Below are positions 13,017-25,403 of a stretch of 64,000 bases of DNA, piece by piece. The position numbers were made by a program, and so were the translations under genes. The DNA comes from Hyperoplus lanceolatus (Eukaryota; Chordata; Actinopteri; Uranoscopiformes; Ammodytidae), in contig CM049396.1 in the NCBI GenBank assembly GCA_026929865.2, forward strand, positions 26,639,501-26,703,500, written 5' to 3'. Position 1 is the first letter of the stretch; each line of letters begins with the position of its first letter. Under the pieces are notes generated by a model, which searched no databases, was not told the origin of the DNA, and saw nothing but the letters and a program-made list of their open reading frames with translations.

Positions 13017-16000
13017 GTTGTGTTGTGAGCGAGAAAGAGAGGAGCGTTGGCTGTAGCAAAATGTCAACATGATAAATCCAACCTTTACAAGCAGTCTGCT
13101 CTAAGCGAGCTTGTGTCCCAGAATTAATAATCAGATATATCAAATTGTTTTGAAATAATTAATTCACCATGAGCTGTCATATATCCCCACTGTGGGGTCC
13201 ATAAATCCTGCCTTTAAAACAACTTATGGCTAATATATACAAGGAGCGCTGCCCTGCGAGATGCCTTCGGGGAGAAAAAGGTGCTTTTTATTGGCAGAGA
13301 GGACGGCGAATGTTAAACAAGCCTGGCCAGAGCTCTGGGAGTGCCGGGCCCACGTGAAAGAGAGATCAATCTCAAGCCTATGATGGATGAAGAGGGAGAG
13401 GGGGAGGGGCTGTCATTGCTTCAGATGTTTTTACCTCTGAGACTGAGTGCAGTACAGCACTGAAACACAGCCAGAACACATGCAGAGAAGAAACCTCAGC
13501 ACAGCTGTCAGCGACAAACGGCCAGCAATACTCACAGGATTTAGGAAGATATTTTCTTGTATAACATATGACATCTACATCAATGCAAACACACCGGGGA
13601 AACCTTTTAATGCAGGTTAAAGGTCATGGTGGGAAAAACCAGTTCATATATTTGTGGTAACCTGAAAGAAAATGTCACAAATTTTATTATTTTAGCTTAG
13701 CACAGTAGCACGGAGTGTAATGTATACTAAAAAGCTATAATGGCTTTATGATCACATGGCTTTTGATCTAACTAGTTTATAGTTTGTATTGACCTGGTCC
13801 CAGTAAACCTTACAGTATATCACTCAACAGGCACCATTGTGGTATAGAAGACCACGCACCACTCACTCTTAACCTATGGCTGCCTTAACCTCTGCTAATG
13901 ACCATAACATTAGCTTCAAACCCTTTTGTCCATAAGGTATGGAATGCACACAACTTGTGTCCCCAAGTGACAGTAAAACACTTTGTGACAATAAAATGCA
14001 ATCTTGTGAAACTTGTTTTCTTTAAATAGAACTTACATTGCATATGGCGCGCCAATGTCTTTAAAGTGCATTGAGATAATGTTTTACTTTTGAAATGCAA
14101 TTTGCAAGTGCCACGTAAATGGTAATTCTAGGGGAATGTAAAGGGGGAAGCACATAATTTAAAAAAAAACATCAGCATCATCAACATCATGCCACTTTTC
14201 ATGTACACCTTAACTGTTTTTTAAATTAATCAATATGCTCTTTATTTAACCGATTTATAAATTAATTTGCAAACTGATTTATTGACAGATAAATGCATTC
14301 ATTCAGAAAATGGTTTGCTAATAACTTAATCTCATTTTTTAAATGAGATATCACTTAATGAACTGCTTTGTGTACATGCCATTACTGGGCTCTGCATGTC
14401 TTCCTTAGATTTAAAGAACAAGATCTATACGGAGGTTAATGAGTTCTGTGCAACATGAGGCAAAGATTGATGGCTTTCATTGAGATAAAGGTAATCTTAT
14501 TACAAGGCCATTAATAAAACATCATTCTTTAAGTGGAGTAATAAAACTTCCATCACTATTGTTGACTTTAACTGACACCTAATCAATTCAGTCAGGGGAA
14601 TTCAAATTTCAGAGGATATTTGCTGTTAATTGTAACCTTTAAAAAAATACAGAACATCATCTAAACAAAGTAAATCGTCAGACCAGAGTAATGAGCACCT
14701 GCGGGTATTGTTTCACAATGGAGCATTGCTTAGCGACTGCTCTGTCTTTTCTTCTAAGAACAAGAGCTTAGCTTGGCGCTGAAGTCTAAGAAGTCTATCT
14801 GAGCTCTGTCTCTTCAGGCGGACTCTCAGAGGTGATCATTTCCCCGCAGCACATGAAGCGGTAAACACAGCTTACCTTCCTGCTAGAGAGTGTGTGGGAG
14901 TGATGGAGGTTAGCATAAATCAAGAGAGAATATAGTTCAGAAAAGCATCAGGGGCGGATGAGGAGAGGGATTAATAGATTAGCCATTTTTACCACGCAAT
15001 ACATTCTCCAGGCTTCAAACTATCAGTGAGTTTTGGCTTTCTGAGCAGAGGATGAAGTAAGAAATATGTAGAATTTATATATAAATATTTAGTAGTGTGT
15101 ATATTTCTATTACTGAAATATACACACTACGCTTCGATTTCAACCTGTTAACCCAAGGTTGAACTAAAAGTACATGTTTTTCTAAATGTTGGTCATCAAC
15201 GAGGTTGTAAAGTGGTAACTTCGGGCACATAGAATAAATGTTTTCATTCTTCCTACGTGTTGACAATATTTATTCATTCATTGTGCCGCGGCCAACCTGA
15301 CAGCTGTCTATTCAAATTCAGCAAATTTAATAATAGTAATGAATATGCCGGTATTCCCTTCACCAGATTAAACACCCCTGAATTAATATCAGGACGTTTT
15401 CATGTAAATATAGCCCGCCAAGTCTATTTGTTCCTTGAATAAACCTATTCCACTATAAAGTTTATGTGTTCATCGACCCTTACACTTCTATATGGCAAAA
15501 AAAGACCAAAAGCCGATTCACACAATTCCCAAAAGGTTTTACTTTTCACCAAAAACCTTCACACCATTTATTACCTTAAAGGCTCTGGTTTTAAAGCATG
15601 TGACCCTTTGACCCCTGCCTATCTCCAGATCTCCCCCTGTGTTGATCCCCTAATGACGCGTACAATTGTCACTTCTAATTTATCCTAGGTTAAGTCCAAA
15701 TTTCAGACCTTTTTCCTCAGATAAGTGTTAGAAAGGAGGAGATTAGATAATAGGTTTTAATTATTCTGGTGGATGAATACCTCACAATTACCCCTGGCTT
15801 CAAAAGACTACCGTTAAGTCCTCACTAAGTTCATACACCTGATGAGCTAGGCCAATAGATAAATGCAATTCCCTCCTAATTCAAGGAGTGTGTTTATGGG
15901 ATGTGTATTCTTTGTTATCAGTAGTGTAGCCGTAGTGTAGGTTTGAATTGCTTACCTCAGAGGCGCCGCGATCTCTTTAAAGAAAAAACCATAATTAGGT

Positions 16001-16245
16001 CCTTGTTCCCAACTCTAGACTAAAAACTCAGACCAAGGATTTATAACGTTTTCAAAAAATTTTATTCAACCAATATAAAAAGATTATACGTTCACTATAT
16101 AGAAAGAAAAGATAAAATAAAATGAAAGGAAAATAAGTACCTACACTCCCATTAATGTGGTTAATATATGTAGAGAAGTATAAGACTTAACTTATTTGTT
16201 TTATGTATTTTGTTCACATTGAATTTAGTTCATGAGTTCTCCAAT
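12538..16245. other. Single-copy-looking, partly AT-rich sequence
   Basis: No gene, RNA or transposon is recognised. A (TG)15 tract lies at 12983-13012. The interval 14200-14700 is AT-rich and non-repetitive with many TAAT-type motifs, which is the look of a vertebrate developmental enhancer, but nothing here proves conservation. Open frames are all under about 95 codons and lack motifs. Confidence 0.45.
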
Positions 16246-16597
16246 TTCAAAGCTTGTCCACTGTCTACACAACTTTAAATATCCTTGAGTTTATGGTCGA
16301 GCTTTCACCAAAGTCATATGAATTTGAATTTCTTAAAATCCTTATAACAATGGTGATTTTGCAACGCAAACAGTCAGGAAAAGTTGGTTCAACAGTCTAT
16401 TTTGTTGATCCACAAGAGATCAGGAGTATTCTCATCTTCAGGTTTTTCAAAGCTTGTCCACTGTCTACACAACTTTAAATATCCTTGAGTTTATGGCCAA
16501 GCTTTTACCAAAGTCATATAAATTTGAATTTCTTCAAATCCTTATAACAATGGTGATTTTGCGACGCAAACAGTCAGGAAAAGTTGGTTCAACAGTT
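16246..16597. repeat. Tandem direct duplication, 200-bp period
   Basis: The sequence starting TTCAAAGCTTGTCCACTG at 16246 recurs at 16446, offset by exactly 200 bases. The second copy matches for about 150 bases, up to CAACAGT, and then diverges. Only a few substitutions separate the copies, so the duplication is fairly young. No coding function is apparent; the matching 74- and 76-codon frames are the same chance frame seen twice. Confidence 0.93.
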
Positions 16598-17150
16598 TTA
16601 AAACCTCAACTCGATGCCATTCCACAACCTGGTTCATCAATTAAAAAACCAGCAGCAGCTTCTTGCTCAAAACCCTGGCCTTAAATAGTCTGAAGACTGA
16701 GAGAGCGGGTGTGTGTATTAGGAGTAGAGAGGGTGGGGGTAAAGATGAGGGTGTGTGTGTCCAGCTCAAGGACCCACTGCCCCCCTTGTCTCTCTCACCC
16801 CTGACCTGTCCCAGGACAAGCCCAGGCATGCCTTTTCAGAGAGGCCTTATGAATTCACAATTATGTATATATTTCAGGATAAAAACTTGAATACAACACT
16901 TTTAGTGATTCTACCTTAATATTAAAGGTCACTTGTTACCTTGCCTGTCTTATTAAAAATATCATACTTTTCCATATGAAAACAAGAAATATACATTTCA
17001 CATACTCCTAAGAACAAGATATGTACAATGAAAAGTTGCAATATTCTTGCCTATCTCAACATAGAAAGGATTTAAATGATTGGAATCATAAATAAATTAC
17101 TTTTATAGAACAGATCAGTGGACAATTATATACAGTATATATTTTATTTT
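16598..17150. other. Intervening sequence without recognised features
   Basis: The first part is moderately GC-rich (16660-16830) with GTGTGTGT and pyrimidine-rich patches; it becomes AT-rich after 16860. I see no exon, RNA gene or transposon ends. Confidence 0.4.
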
Positions 17151-17432
17151 ATTCATCATCATCATCTTCAACCGCTTATCCGAAATCGGGTCGCAGGGGC
17201 AGCAGCTTGAGCAGGGAACCCCAAACTTCTCTTTCCCGGGCCACATCAACCAGCTCTGACTGGGGGATCCTGAGGCATTCCCAGGCCAGCTTGGAGATAT
17301 AATCTCTCCACCTAGTCCTGGGTCTTCCCCTTCCAACTGGACGCTCCTGAAACACCTCCCTAGGGAGGCGCCCTGGGGGCATCCTTACCAGATGCCCGAA
17401 CCACCTCAACTGGCTCCTTTCAATGCAATTGA
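17151..17432 (-). pseudogene. 3-prime end of a non-LTR retrotransposon (Rex3-like)
   Basis: On the minus strand a frame ending at 17176 encodes the final 80 or so residues of a LINE polyprotein. It contains RSQLRWFGHLVRMPPGRLP, then RGRPRTRWRDYISKLAWE, and ends near LLKLLPLRPDFG. These motifs mark the extreme C-terminus of a widespread fish LINE downstream of the reverse transcriptase. After the stop comes GGATAAGCGG and a GATGATGATGA tail; Rex3 (RTE clade) is known for GATG-type tails, hence the tentative assignment. It is severely 5-prime truncated, lacks endonuclease and reverse transcriptase, and is not functional. Confidence 0.85.
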
Positions 17433-17641
17433 ATTTTATTTTATTATCATTTGTTTTTTCTTTTCGTGATGGCAGGTAGGGCTGCAACAACGAATCGATA
17501 AAATCGATTAAAATCGATTACTAAAAGCGTTGGCAACGAATTTGGTCATCGATTCGTTGAGTCGCGCGATAATAAGTCACTTGCAGGCGGCACTGTTTAC
17601 ATCCAGCCGCCGACAGGTTCAAGCACCCCACAGCGAGCCTT

Positions 17642-17670
17642 CCGCACGTGAAGGCTCGCTTCACGTGCGG
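17642..17670. repeat. Perfect 12-bp stem hairpin inside the hAT element
   Basis: CCGCACGTGAAG at 17642-17653 is followed by a 5-base loop and its exact inverse CTTCACGTGCGG. Each arm contains the E-box CACGTG. It lies about 65 bases upstream of a TATA-type box. It could be a transposase or host-factor binding site; that is inference. Confidence 0.85.
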
Positions 17671-17734
17671 GAAAGCTATAGTGTGAGCGGCCACAGCTTG
17701 TATTTTGGTCATATCTAACACTGGACTGCAGGCC

Positions 17735-17743
17735 TATATAAAA
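17735..17743 (+). promoter_or_regulatory. TATA-type box within the hAT element
   Basis: TATATAAAAG lies inside the element about 260 bases from its left end, downstream of the E-box hairpin. In a former autonomous hAT element this would be a plausible site for the transposase promoter. No coding region follows it now. Confidence 0.4.
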
Positions 17744-18825
17744 GTGTTGTACCTTTGCTTCCTTTGGGTTTAAAAAACTCCTTCAACTCAGTATCCGTCT
17801 AGTCCAAAAAACTCTGTCAGCTGCTGCTGCTGCAGACGGTGTGCAGACGTGCTCGGAGAGTCGGCATCGCGCATCAACAGTCATTCAAAGCAGCGGCAGT
17901 AATCACACAACCGAACGGTGTAGAAAGTCCCGTCAGTTAAAAATAGTGATCCAGATTTTAAATCCATGTTAAAATCGGAAGGATATAGAGCTAGTTAGTT
18001 TAAAAAAAGTAGCAAACATGTCAACTGTGATGTGTTCAGGCCGGCTCAGTAATATGATTGATGTGTTCAAATGCAACACAAAAAAAGGAAATTTGAGATT
18101 TTGGCGAAACTTGTTTTCCCAGCAATATAAAATAGATAGTAAAGATGGAATTATGACCTGTTTAATGTCCTATCTTGAGCTATGATCTTATCAGCAATTA
18201 AAGCAATAATACAAGTTCTATTTCAACACAATAATAGAAAATTATCAATTGTGATATCAATAAAGACTTTGATCGTTAAGGAGTCTTGAAAATGGTATCA
18301 ATATCAATACAAATTAACGATCTCCTGTCATCTGAGAGAAATTAAGACGATTTAATTTTTTTAACCGTTAGTATTTACCGGTTAAAAATATTATCGGTTG
18401 ACTGGTTTACCATGGACATCCCTTATATACTGTATAAATGTATATCATACATTGTATGTTTTTTTTGTGTTATCCCAGTTAAGTTTATTTTTAATTTTTT
18501 ATCATTTAATATTACTTTTAATAGTTCCGGGACGTTGGAGCAATAACCTGGTGTTTTGACACTGCAGTCTGCACTGTGAATTTGAAGTAATGTTCAGTTT
18601 TTGAATAAAGATGCGGCATTTACAAATGTTTCTTTTTTTTATCCGATTCATCGATTAATCGAAAAAATAATCGACCGATTCATCGATTATTGAAATAATC
18701 GTTAGTTGCAGCCCTAATGGCAGGTGAAGCACTCAACTGCCAGTCACCTGCCTCCCTTGAGCGCACGGCACTGGAAGAGATGGAGAAAGGGGAGGAAGAT
18801 CGTCGTTGGGTGGAGGCGTGTGGAG

Positions 18826-18828
<3 letters not shown>

Positions 18829-18872
<44 letters not shown>

Positions 18873-18887
18873 TGTGTATGTGTGTGT

Positions 18888-18937
<50 letters not shown>
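18829..18937. repeat. (TG)n microsatellite, interrupted
   Basis: TG units with single TT, TA and GA interruptions across about 109 bases. The opposite strand gives a long His-Thr frame that is not a gene. Confidence 0.97.
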
Positions 18938-18941
<4 letters not shown>

Positions 18942-21103
18942 ATGAAATATGTATCAGTGTTGTGTATATCTGTCTCCCTGGGGTAAAGTGAGAGCACATG
19001 TGCAATTGTGTGTACTGAGGAGAGCTGCTCTCGATAGAGGACTGCAGCAATCACTTCAGACAGCCATGGTCGTGTGTTTACATTGTATACTAAACAAAGG
19101 CCTGAGTATAGGTGAATGTATTCAAGCATAGTAAAGGGTGCATGTAACGGCTACAGTGTTGTGGCTGTGCCAAAAGCCCCTTTCAAACTGAGGACTTTTC
19201 AGATTACACTTAATCTTGCCATATTAAGCCTCTTTGTGTAAGGCTCATAGCGAATGCTGCAGTTCCATTGTCAGTGTAGAATAGATGACAAGATAAATTG
19301 AAACGAAAGGAAGCTACAGGAAGTGATGTCACAAGCGATAAGCAATAACAAGGACACCATCAGACACCGAGCAACATAACTTGTGCCTCGATCTTTAGAA
19401 ATTACTTTTCTTCCTTTTTGTCCCTGCTCTCTCCCCATAGCATTTTATCTTACAGCAATAATTAAACCCACGAGGGAGTATTTTATGATGGACATATAAA
19501 CCTATTTAAAATGGAATTAAAGATGTTATCATGCAGACTGAAATAATGAAATGCTCTGGGGAATAACGATCACCGGGCCCCTCTCTCTGGTTTTTCCACC
19601 TGAATTGAAAGGAGACAAGCTCTCCGTGGAGGAGATTACACAAGCCTTTTGACTGGTTGCTCTCGGGAACTTGTGGTGTCTATGGCCGGTGCGGTGACAG
19701 ATGAATCTGTAATCACGGCGGTATTCATCATCCATTAATGCATAAGCAAGGCGTGCTCCTGAGAAAGATGGACTCCTGGGCTCTCACATTATGCCGCAAA
19801 TGAGCCTTGAAATGTCTCAAGTTGAGAACTTTTCCAAAGCCAATGACAAGGAGGATCATTTTTATCGCTCACTGTGATCCATTCATTTGGTCCACGGATA
19901 AAATGGCACAAAGCCCCGGGACAACCTGTCTCCCTTTAATTTTCAGCTGATGTATTTCTTACATGGTAAGGACAACATAAGATGACCACTCCATCCATAC
20001 CTAATACTCCTACTGGGTCATGGTAACCTCTTGTGAAACTTGCTAGGCTCAGTTACATTACCCTTTTTCAACACTAATGACACTGAGGGTTCCTCTCCAG
20101 TGCACAATAATGTGGTGGTGGGAGAGGGTGGGAGGCAGTGTGCTATAGAGATAACCAGTATCTCATTAACCGGAGCACATTCAGCTCTCCTGCTCTTCCA
20201 GTGAGGGCTAAAACATAAGCAGGAGCCTGTTTTTTGTTGCAATGAAGCCATACAAGCCACAAAGAATAGAATAGGATTAGCAAGGGGCTAATGAGTCCAC
20301 CTGACCTTCCACTTTCATTTACTACAAAAGTTAGTTGCAACATAGGCAGGTCTTTTTGGACTGCAAACTCGCAAACTTTATAACTACCTTTATTGTGTAC
20401 ATAAAAAGGTAGAATCAGCGTTTCTGAAAAAAATCCAGTGTTAATACACAGCCTAGCCTCTGTAAACTGGTATGTAAATACATGGAATGTAAACAGATAG
20501 CTAGCAACATTTACAGAACCTCGACTGTGTTTTAACACTGGATATTATTTTCAGAGCACACGTACGGAAAGGTAGCAATTCATGAGAAGATATTCACTAA
20601 TTTTGACAGAGAGAGATTTTGACAACAATCGTTCTCCGGAATCATCGACTCCACCTTTAATGCTCGAATACCAATGATATGATTTTAGTGAAAATAGTGG
20701 AGGTGAAAGTAAAGTCACACTTAACTCTATTGTATCTACCAAGATGCCATCTGATATAAAGCAATCTGTCCACTTGGCTCCCATGATGGTGTCTTAGTCC
20801 TCGTGGAGGCAATTTGCTCTGTCTCTCGGCCTCACATTTCCCCAACATTACCTACATGATTAAAAACTCATTTTGCCTGTAATTCCACAGTTAAGCACCC
20901 TTTCCTCTGCCGTGTTAGGTTCTCATAATCCCCCCTGTTACGTATGCCCCTGCTTTTCAGGAGCCATTCCGACCTGCCGCCGCGCTAAATGTTTTAATTA
21001 AAAGGAGAAAAAGTGTGCTCAGGTAATAAGACACCCTTTACTAAAGTTGAGAAGTGCAGTGAGTTCTGGAGTAAAATAACAAAGAGACTATACTTTGGGG
21101 GTA

Positions 21104-21111
21104 GAGAGAGC

Positions 21112-21144
<33 letters not shown>

Positions 21145-21232
21145 CAAGAGAGAGAGAGAGAGGGAGAAAGAGAGATAGAGAGAGAGGAGGGAAAGAGAGA
21201 AAGAGAGAGAAAGAGAGAGAGAAGAGAGATTT
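21104..21232. repeat. GA-rich simple repeat
   Basis: Imperfect GAGA/GAAA repeat of about 130 bases. It creates an Arg-Glu frame on the plus strand and a Leu-Ser frame on the minus strand. Confidence 0.96.
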
Positions 21233-21815
21233 CAGAGATTCGGCTCGGCAAGCAGCTCACATGCACATCAGCAAAGGAGTTGACACCATTAGGGACATTA
21301 AATAATTTGCTGCACTTTGCACTCAAGGACTGGGGCATCAAATATTCATGGAAACCAGTCTGCGCTGGTGTTCCTTTAAACACTTTCCTCGGGCAGATGC
21401 TTTCCCCCTCTTTGCTGGTTCATAAGTCAGTTTGAGGTTGGATGAAGCTCATCCTCGAGGCCTCGCTGAACACTGTTGATATTAAAAAAACTCCAAAGTT
21501 TACTTTGGGTTTTAAAAGCGTGTGCTGTGCTGTTGGGATTCTTTAAAGCCCCCGCCGGCATCTCCAGCACAGGGCCTCAGCAGACAGATCTATCGATATC
21601 TTCGACTTCTTTCACCATCTGATATGTTGTTTATTATTGTCGAGTCTGGAACAGCACTGGATCCCTCCATTGTATGTCTGCACTTGAAGATTCATTTATC
21701 TCTGGGAGACATAGTGAAGTGTATCGTATCATCGTCAAAGGGCTTGAAAGACTGTGACGGTGACCTTGGTAGGGCACTGGATACTATTTCTCACTCCATG
21801 TAGGATGGTGGGATG

Positions 21816-21842
21816 GGGGTGGTGTTAATGGTGGTGGTGGTG

Positions 21843-21871
<29 letters not shown>
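21816..21871. repeat. GGT/TG simple repeat
   Basis: GGTGGTGGTGGTG passing into a pure TG run ending near 21871, then an alternating purine-pyrimidine stretch (GCGTGCATGCGGGCATGCGCATG), which could adopt left-handed DNA. Confidence 0.93.
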
Positions 21872-21875
<4 letters not shown>

Positions 21876-23139
21876 CATGCGGGCATGCGCATGTGTGTGT
21901 TTGATTTAACCACAAGTGATGAGGAGGGAGTAAGCACTCTGACAGAGTGCTGCTGCTCCTTCCCTTACGATGTATTCGAGATTTATATTTGGATACAAGC
22001 TTTGCAACTCCAGTATTGATCTCTCTCCTATAGTCTATAGGTAACACATGGCCTCTCTGCGCGGGAATCATACGTCATTGCATTGATAAGAGGTACAACT
22101 ACCCTCCCTTTATGCCAGAGCAAATGAGCTGCTGGCCCGTGAGTGATGGCGGTTACATTTTGTGCAAGAAAGGGCATGCAGAGGAAGGACTTTTAGAAAA
22201 ACTGTATATATCTGAGATGTTTGCAGGAAGCTGTGCAATAGGTCAATCTGTGCCGGTGAAGTACATAACCTCTAGCTACGAATGCGCACGTTTTGCAAAT
22301 TCAGAAAAAAAATATCATTAGTCTGAAAATTCACATCAGAGTTGGCTCCAAGTTTCATATGCAGTGCATCACAAATCAGAGGAGAAATGTGGCTTACTTT
22401 TGCAGAAGTTTTTGTGATAGCTTCATTAGCAGCAGACGGATGTCTCTGAATGAGAATCCTCAGCGATCAAGACCATCGGTGCTCAAGGGGAAATTTGCCA
22501 GCGGGTGTACGATCATATTAAGTTGCCAGGTCATGCGGCCATATCGATCTATGGGAAGAGTTCATCGGCAGTGACCTTCGTGATTTGAGGAATAGAATTA
22601 AATATGAATTATGACAGACCTTTTCCGATGATGCTTATGGATGCAGAAACATTTGGAAAATGTCATCTTCTTTTTATTTCTATATTGCTGATGAACCGTT
22701 CCGTAGCTGTGATGGTCCTGAATGAAGAAACAAACACAGTTAAGTGGAGGTTTTGCCTCCCCCCCAGTCCAAAAAGCACACTTAATTTACCTGGAAAGCT
22801 TTCTTTGTCATTGTTTGAGGAGATTGTTCATCCAAACGTTGATAAATTAGCGGTGGCTGTAGATTTAATAATATCAAAATACCCCCCAACGAAATTATCC
22901 CAACACGCTTAGATACCAATTAGATATTCCACCTCATGTGAATTCATAACTATATTTTCATCATCATATTAACTCTATAGAAGATCTTGGGTGAAAAAAA
23001 AAAGGGTTATTGCTTGCAACTGTTGAGCCATTCAAGAGCCTGAAATAACATAATGGAAGGAGATGATAAAAAGGAAGCACAACAACAGGGAAGGTCTGGG
23101 TTGAGACAAATGTATAGGAGTATTGCAGTGACTTTAGAG

Positions 23140-23420
23140 CAGGGGTGTCAAACATACGGCCCGCGGGCCGGAGATGATTTGATCAGGCCCGCGACCTGTA
23201 GAGCATAAATTTCTGAGTATGTCAAAAAAAAAGTAAGTCTCTAGCCCATTCCTGTGAGGAGTTATGAATTTTTAAAGAAATAACCGAAATGCTCACTCCT
23301 GCCGCTAGGGGGCAGCCTAAATTTAAAAAAGCACATTTTAGCAACGTGGGAAATGGTAAATGGCAATCCTGCTTCACCGCTATTAATGTTTCCTCCAGTG
23401 CTTTATGGCAAAGTAAAAAC
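23140..23420 (+). mobile_element. hAT-type element end (CAGGGGTGTCAAAC terminus)
   Basis: The sequence CAGGGGTGTCAAACATACGG followed by CCCGCGGGCC is the characteristic terminus of a common vertebrate hAT group. The opposite, inverted form of this terminus occurs at 53620-53656. I found no matching right end or 8-bp duplication nearby, so this is a fragment or its far end is diverged. The right boundary is a guess. No coding sequence is seen. Confidence 0.65.
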
Positions 23421-24530
23421 CAAAAAAAAAAACATTTTTATTTTTAGTACATTTTATTTTATTACTTTTTAATAAAAATAAAACTATTTTTATTTTTAGT
23501 GCTGAACAATTAATGTACTAGCAAGCGCGGTGTGTCTGCGGCTCTGTGTGCGCAAAACGAGCAGGAGCATGCTAGTGTAGGCCTACAAGATTTATTTCCT
23601 AATTTTCAATGCTGCTTTATTTTTATGTTTTAAATTGGGAAAAACTAATTCCAAAACAACCAATAACCTCTGTATTTAAAAATAAATCAAAACAGTAGAA
23701 GTTGCACTTTTATTTAATTGTATTTTGTACAGTCTGCATGTTTGCACAAAATGTGTACCTGTACATATAGTAAACAAAACTGGACAACTGTAAGGCCAGT
23801 GCCTGTTGTATTTGTGTATTCAAATAAACAGTTGTTTATTTCATTAGTGCACATTGGCATCTTTGAGCAAAATACCCCCCAAATTTTTGCTGCGGCGCTA
23901 CGAAATCTTTAAATGTGTCCCCTATTTTTGTAAAACACAAGAACACCTTCACTGCCTGGGCTTCTGTGATTTAACTTCTCTTCCATAGTTTTCCGAGTCT
24001 ATACAAGGAGTGAAAGTAAAGCATTTCTTCCTTTTTGCTCTATGCATCGGCCCTTTGTAACAAGGTAAGCCAAAGCTATTCAAGCAAACATGCTTCAGAA
24101 AATCCACCAGAAAAGCAGATGAGATGAGTCCTTGTTAACCTTAATACACTGGAAATAAAAATGCAAGACACGATAAGAATCTCAACCGGGCTCTTCTTTC
24201 TCTTCATTTCCGGTTCTTTTAGATTGGCTGCGGAAAAATAACGAGAGATGCCATCACTCATCCAAGAGATAAGATCGGACTGGGCACAAATGTTTTGTCC
24301 GCTCATGAAGTATTGATGGATCTCAGCTATCCAGACATGGCAGCGGTGTCATATTTGTCACATGCCTGGGCTATTGATATACTGTGCTGAGTGCAAATTG
24401 CTCTGTTTAGTGGTTAAGGGATTGCGTGTGTTCATTGATTCATAATTGATTAGATGTTGGACATGAAGAAAACAACAAAGACAGATTTGCAGATAACAGA
24501 GATGATCTATTCATTAGACAGATATGATTA
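23421..24530. other. AT-rich sequence, no gene recognised
   Basis: The first part (23400-23700) is A/T-rich with imperfect TTTTATTTTTAG repeats and may still belong to the hAT fragment at 23140. Nothing else is identifiable. Confidence 0.35.
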
Positions 24531-24681
24531 AGCAATAGCACACGAGAGGGAGCATGTTGTCGCTCTATATCAGCACTGCTGTGTTTCTCTTCGGCACTCG
24601 GCCTGCGGCCTCGTACCTACGACCGAATCACAGCAGTGCTGATATAGAGCGACAACATGCGACCTCGAGTGTGCTATTGCT
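24531..24681. repeat. Foldback: near-perfect inverted repeat
   Basis: The arm at 24552-24583 (32 bases, GCATGTTGTCGC to CACTGCTGTG) is the exact reverse complement of 24629-24660. Outside a short unmatched stretch, AGCAATAGCACA at 24531-24542 pairs with TGTGCTATTGCT at 24670-24681. The 45-base centre (24584-24628) is GC-rich. The transcript would form a long hairpin. It directly abuts a second inverted-repeat element starting at 24683. Confidence 0.95.
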
Positions 24682-24682
24682 T

Positions 24683-25403
24683 TTATACAGCAGTTTTACA
24701 ACTGAAATTCACAAGTTAACTTTAAAATGTTATCTTTAATCATTTAAGAATGTATTTGCTTCCGCCAACACAAATAGTTCGACAACAGCAGTCAGAGCGG
24801 AGCGCGTTGCTAGGCAACAACTTTACGCGAGTGAGCTCGTCCTACTTTGTTTACTCTGGTAACATTAACCACGGCGGCCTGATGTCCCGTAAAAATCACC
24901 AAAGAAACGGAACGGCGGATCTTAATCTAGTTGGTAATAAGGTCCGCTGCACAATCCAAACCCCCACGCTTCATTTCCCAAAGTTTATGAGTGTATCTCG
25001 GCCCGGGGGAAGTAACGTTATACAATGAGGTGGGAAAGCTAGGCTAGGCTAAAGCTATGCTGCGCTCGTATTATTCAGCAGCCTGAGTTTATCTCCACAC
25101 ACTATTGCTGTCTTCAGTAACGTGAGTGTGAGCGACTACCGCACACTGTCTCTGTCTGTGTGTGGCAGCGATGCCCTCTCACAGGGGAGAGACTCGGCAC
25201 AGTCAACCTGAGTCACACACACACATATAACACACAAGTGAAGCTCCGGCTCATCAGTGAGCCGCGGAGTGATTTTGACAGTTGGTCTACAGTTTGGTGA
25301 ACAGTCCCGAGTGATGTTGTTCGCTAATATCAGCACTCCTTCAGAACGCTCAGAAGGTCTCTCGTCCAATCAAATCACTCGCTCAGAACCAACTGCTGTA
25401 TAA
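24683..25403. mobile_element. Probable nonautonomous DNA element with TTATACAGCAGTT ends
   Basis: TTATACAGCAGTT at 24683-24695 is matched by its perfect inverse AACTGCTGTATAA at 25391-25403, defining a 721-bp unit. No clear target duplication was found. The interior is GC-richer than its surroundings and has no protein motif. The adjacent foldback may be part of the same composite element. Confidence 0.65.

Larger units (their letters stand above)
17477..18716. mobile_element. hAT-type element, 1240 bp
   Basis: The ends are TAGGGCTGCAAC and GTTGCAGCCCTA, perfect 12-bp inverted repeats flanked by ATGGCAGG (17469-17476 and 18717-18724), an 8-bp target duplication. Subterminal AATCGATTAAAATCGAT-type repeats at both ends are typical of this common fish hAT group. 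The interior has no transposase frame. It keeps a TATA-type box at 17735-17743 and a perfect hairpin at 17642-17670, so it is probably an internally deleted copy that retained its promoter region. Confidence 0.95.
18725..23139. other. Unique sequence with microsatellites
   Basis: No gene is recognised. The region holds the TG, GA and GGT/TG tracts listed separately. The interval 19440-19930 is non-repetitive and AT-rich with ATTAA-type motifs; 22100-22900 is likewise non-repetitive. Frames such as 20143-20538 (131 codons), 22293-22574 and 22604-22912 show no family motifs and no splice-linked partners. Confidence 0.45.

Noticed and set aside
21013-21435. 140-codon Arg/Glu-rich frame and its Ser/Leu-rich opposite
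   Set aside because: Both are produced by the GA simple repeat at 21104-21232.
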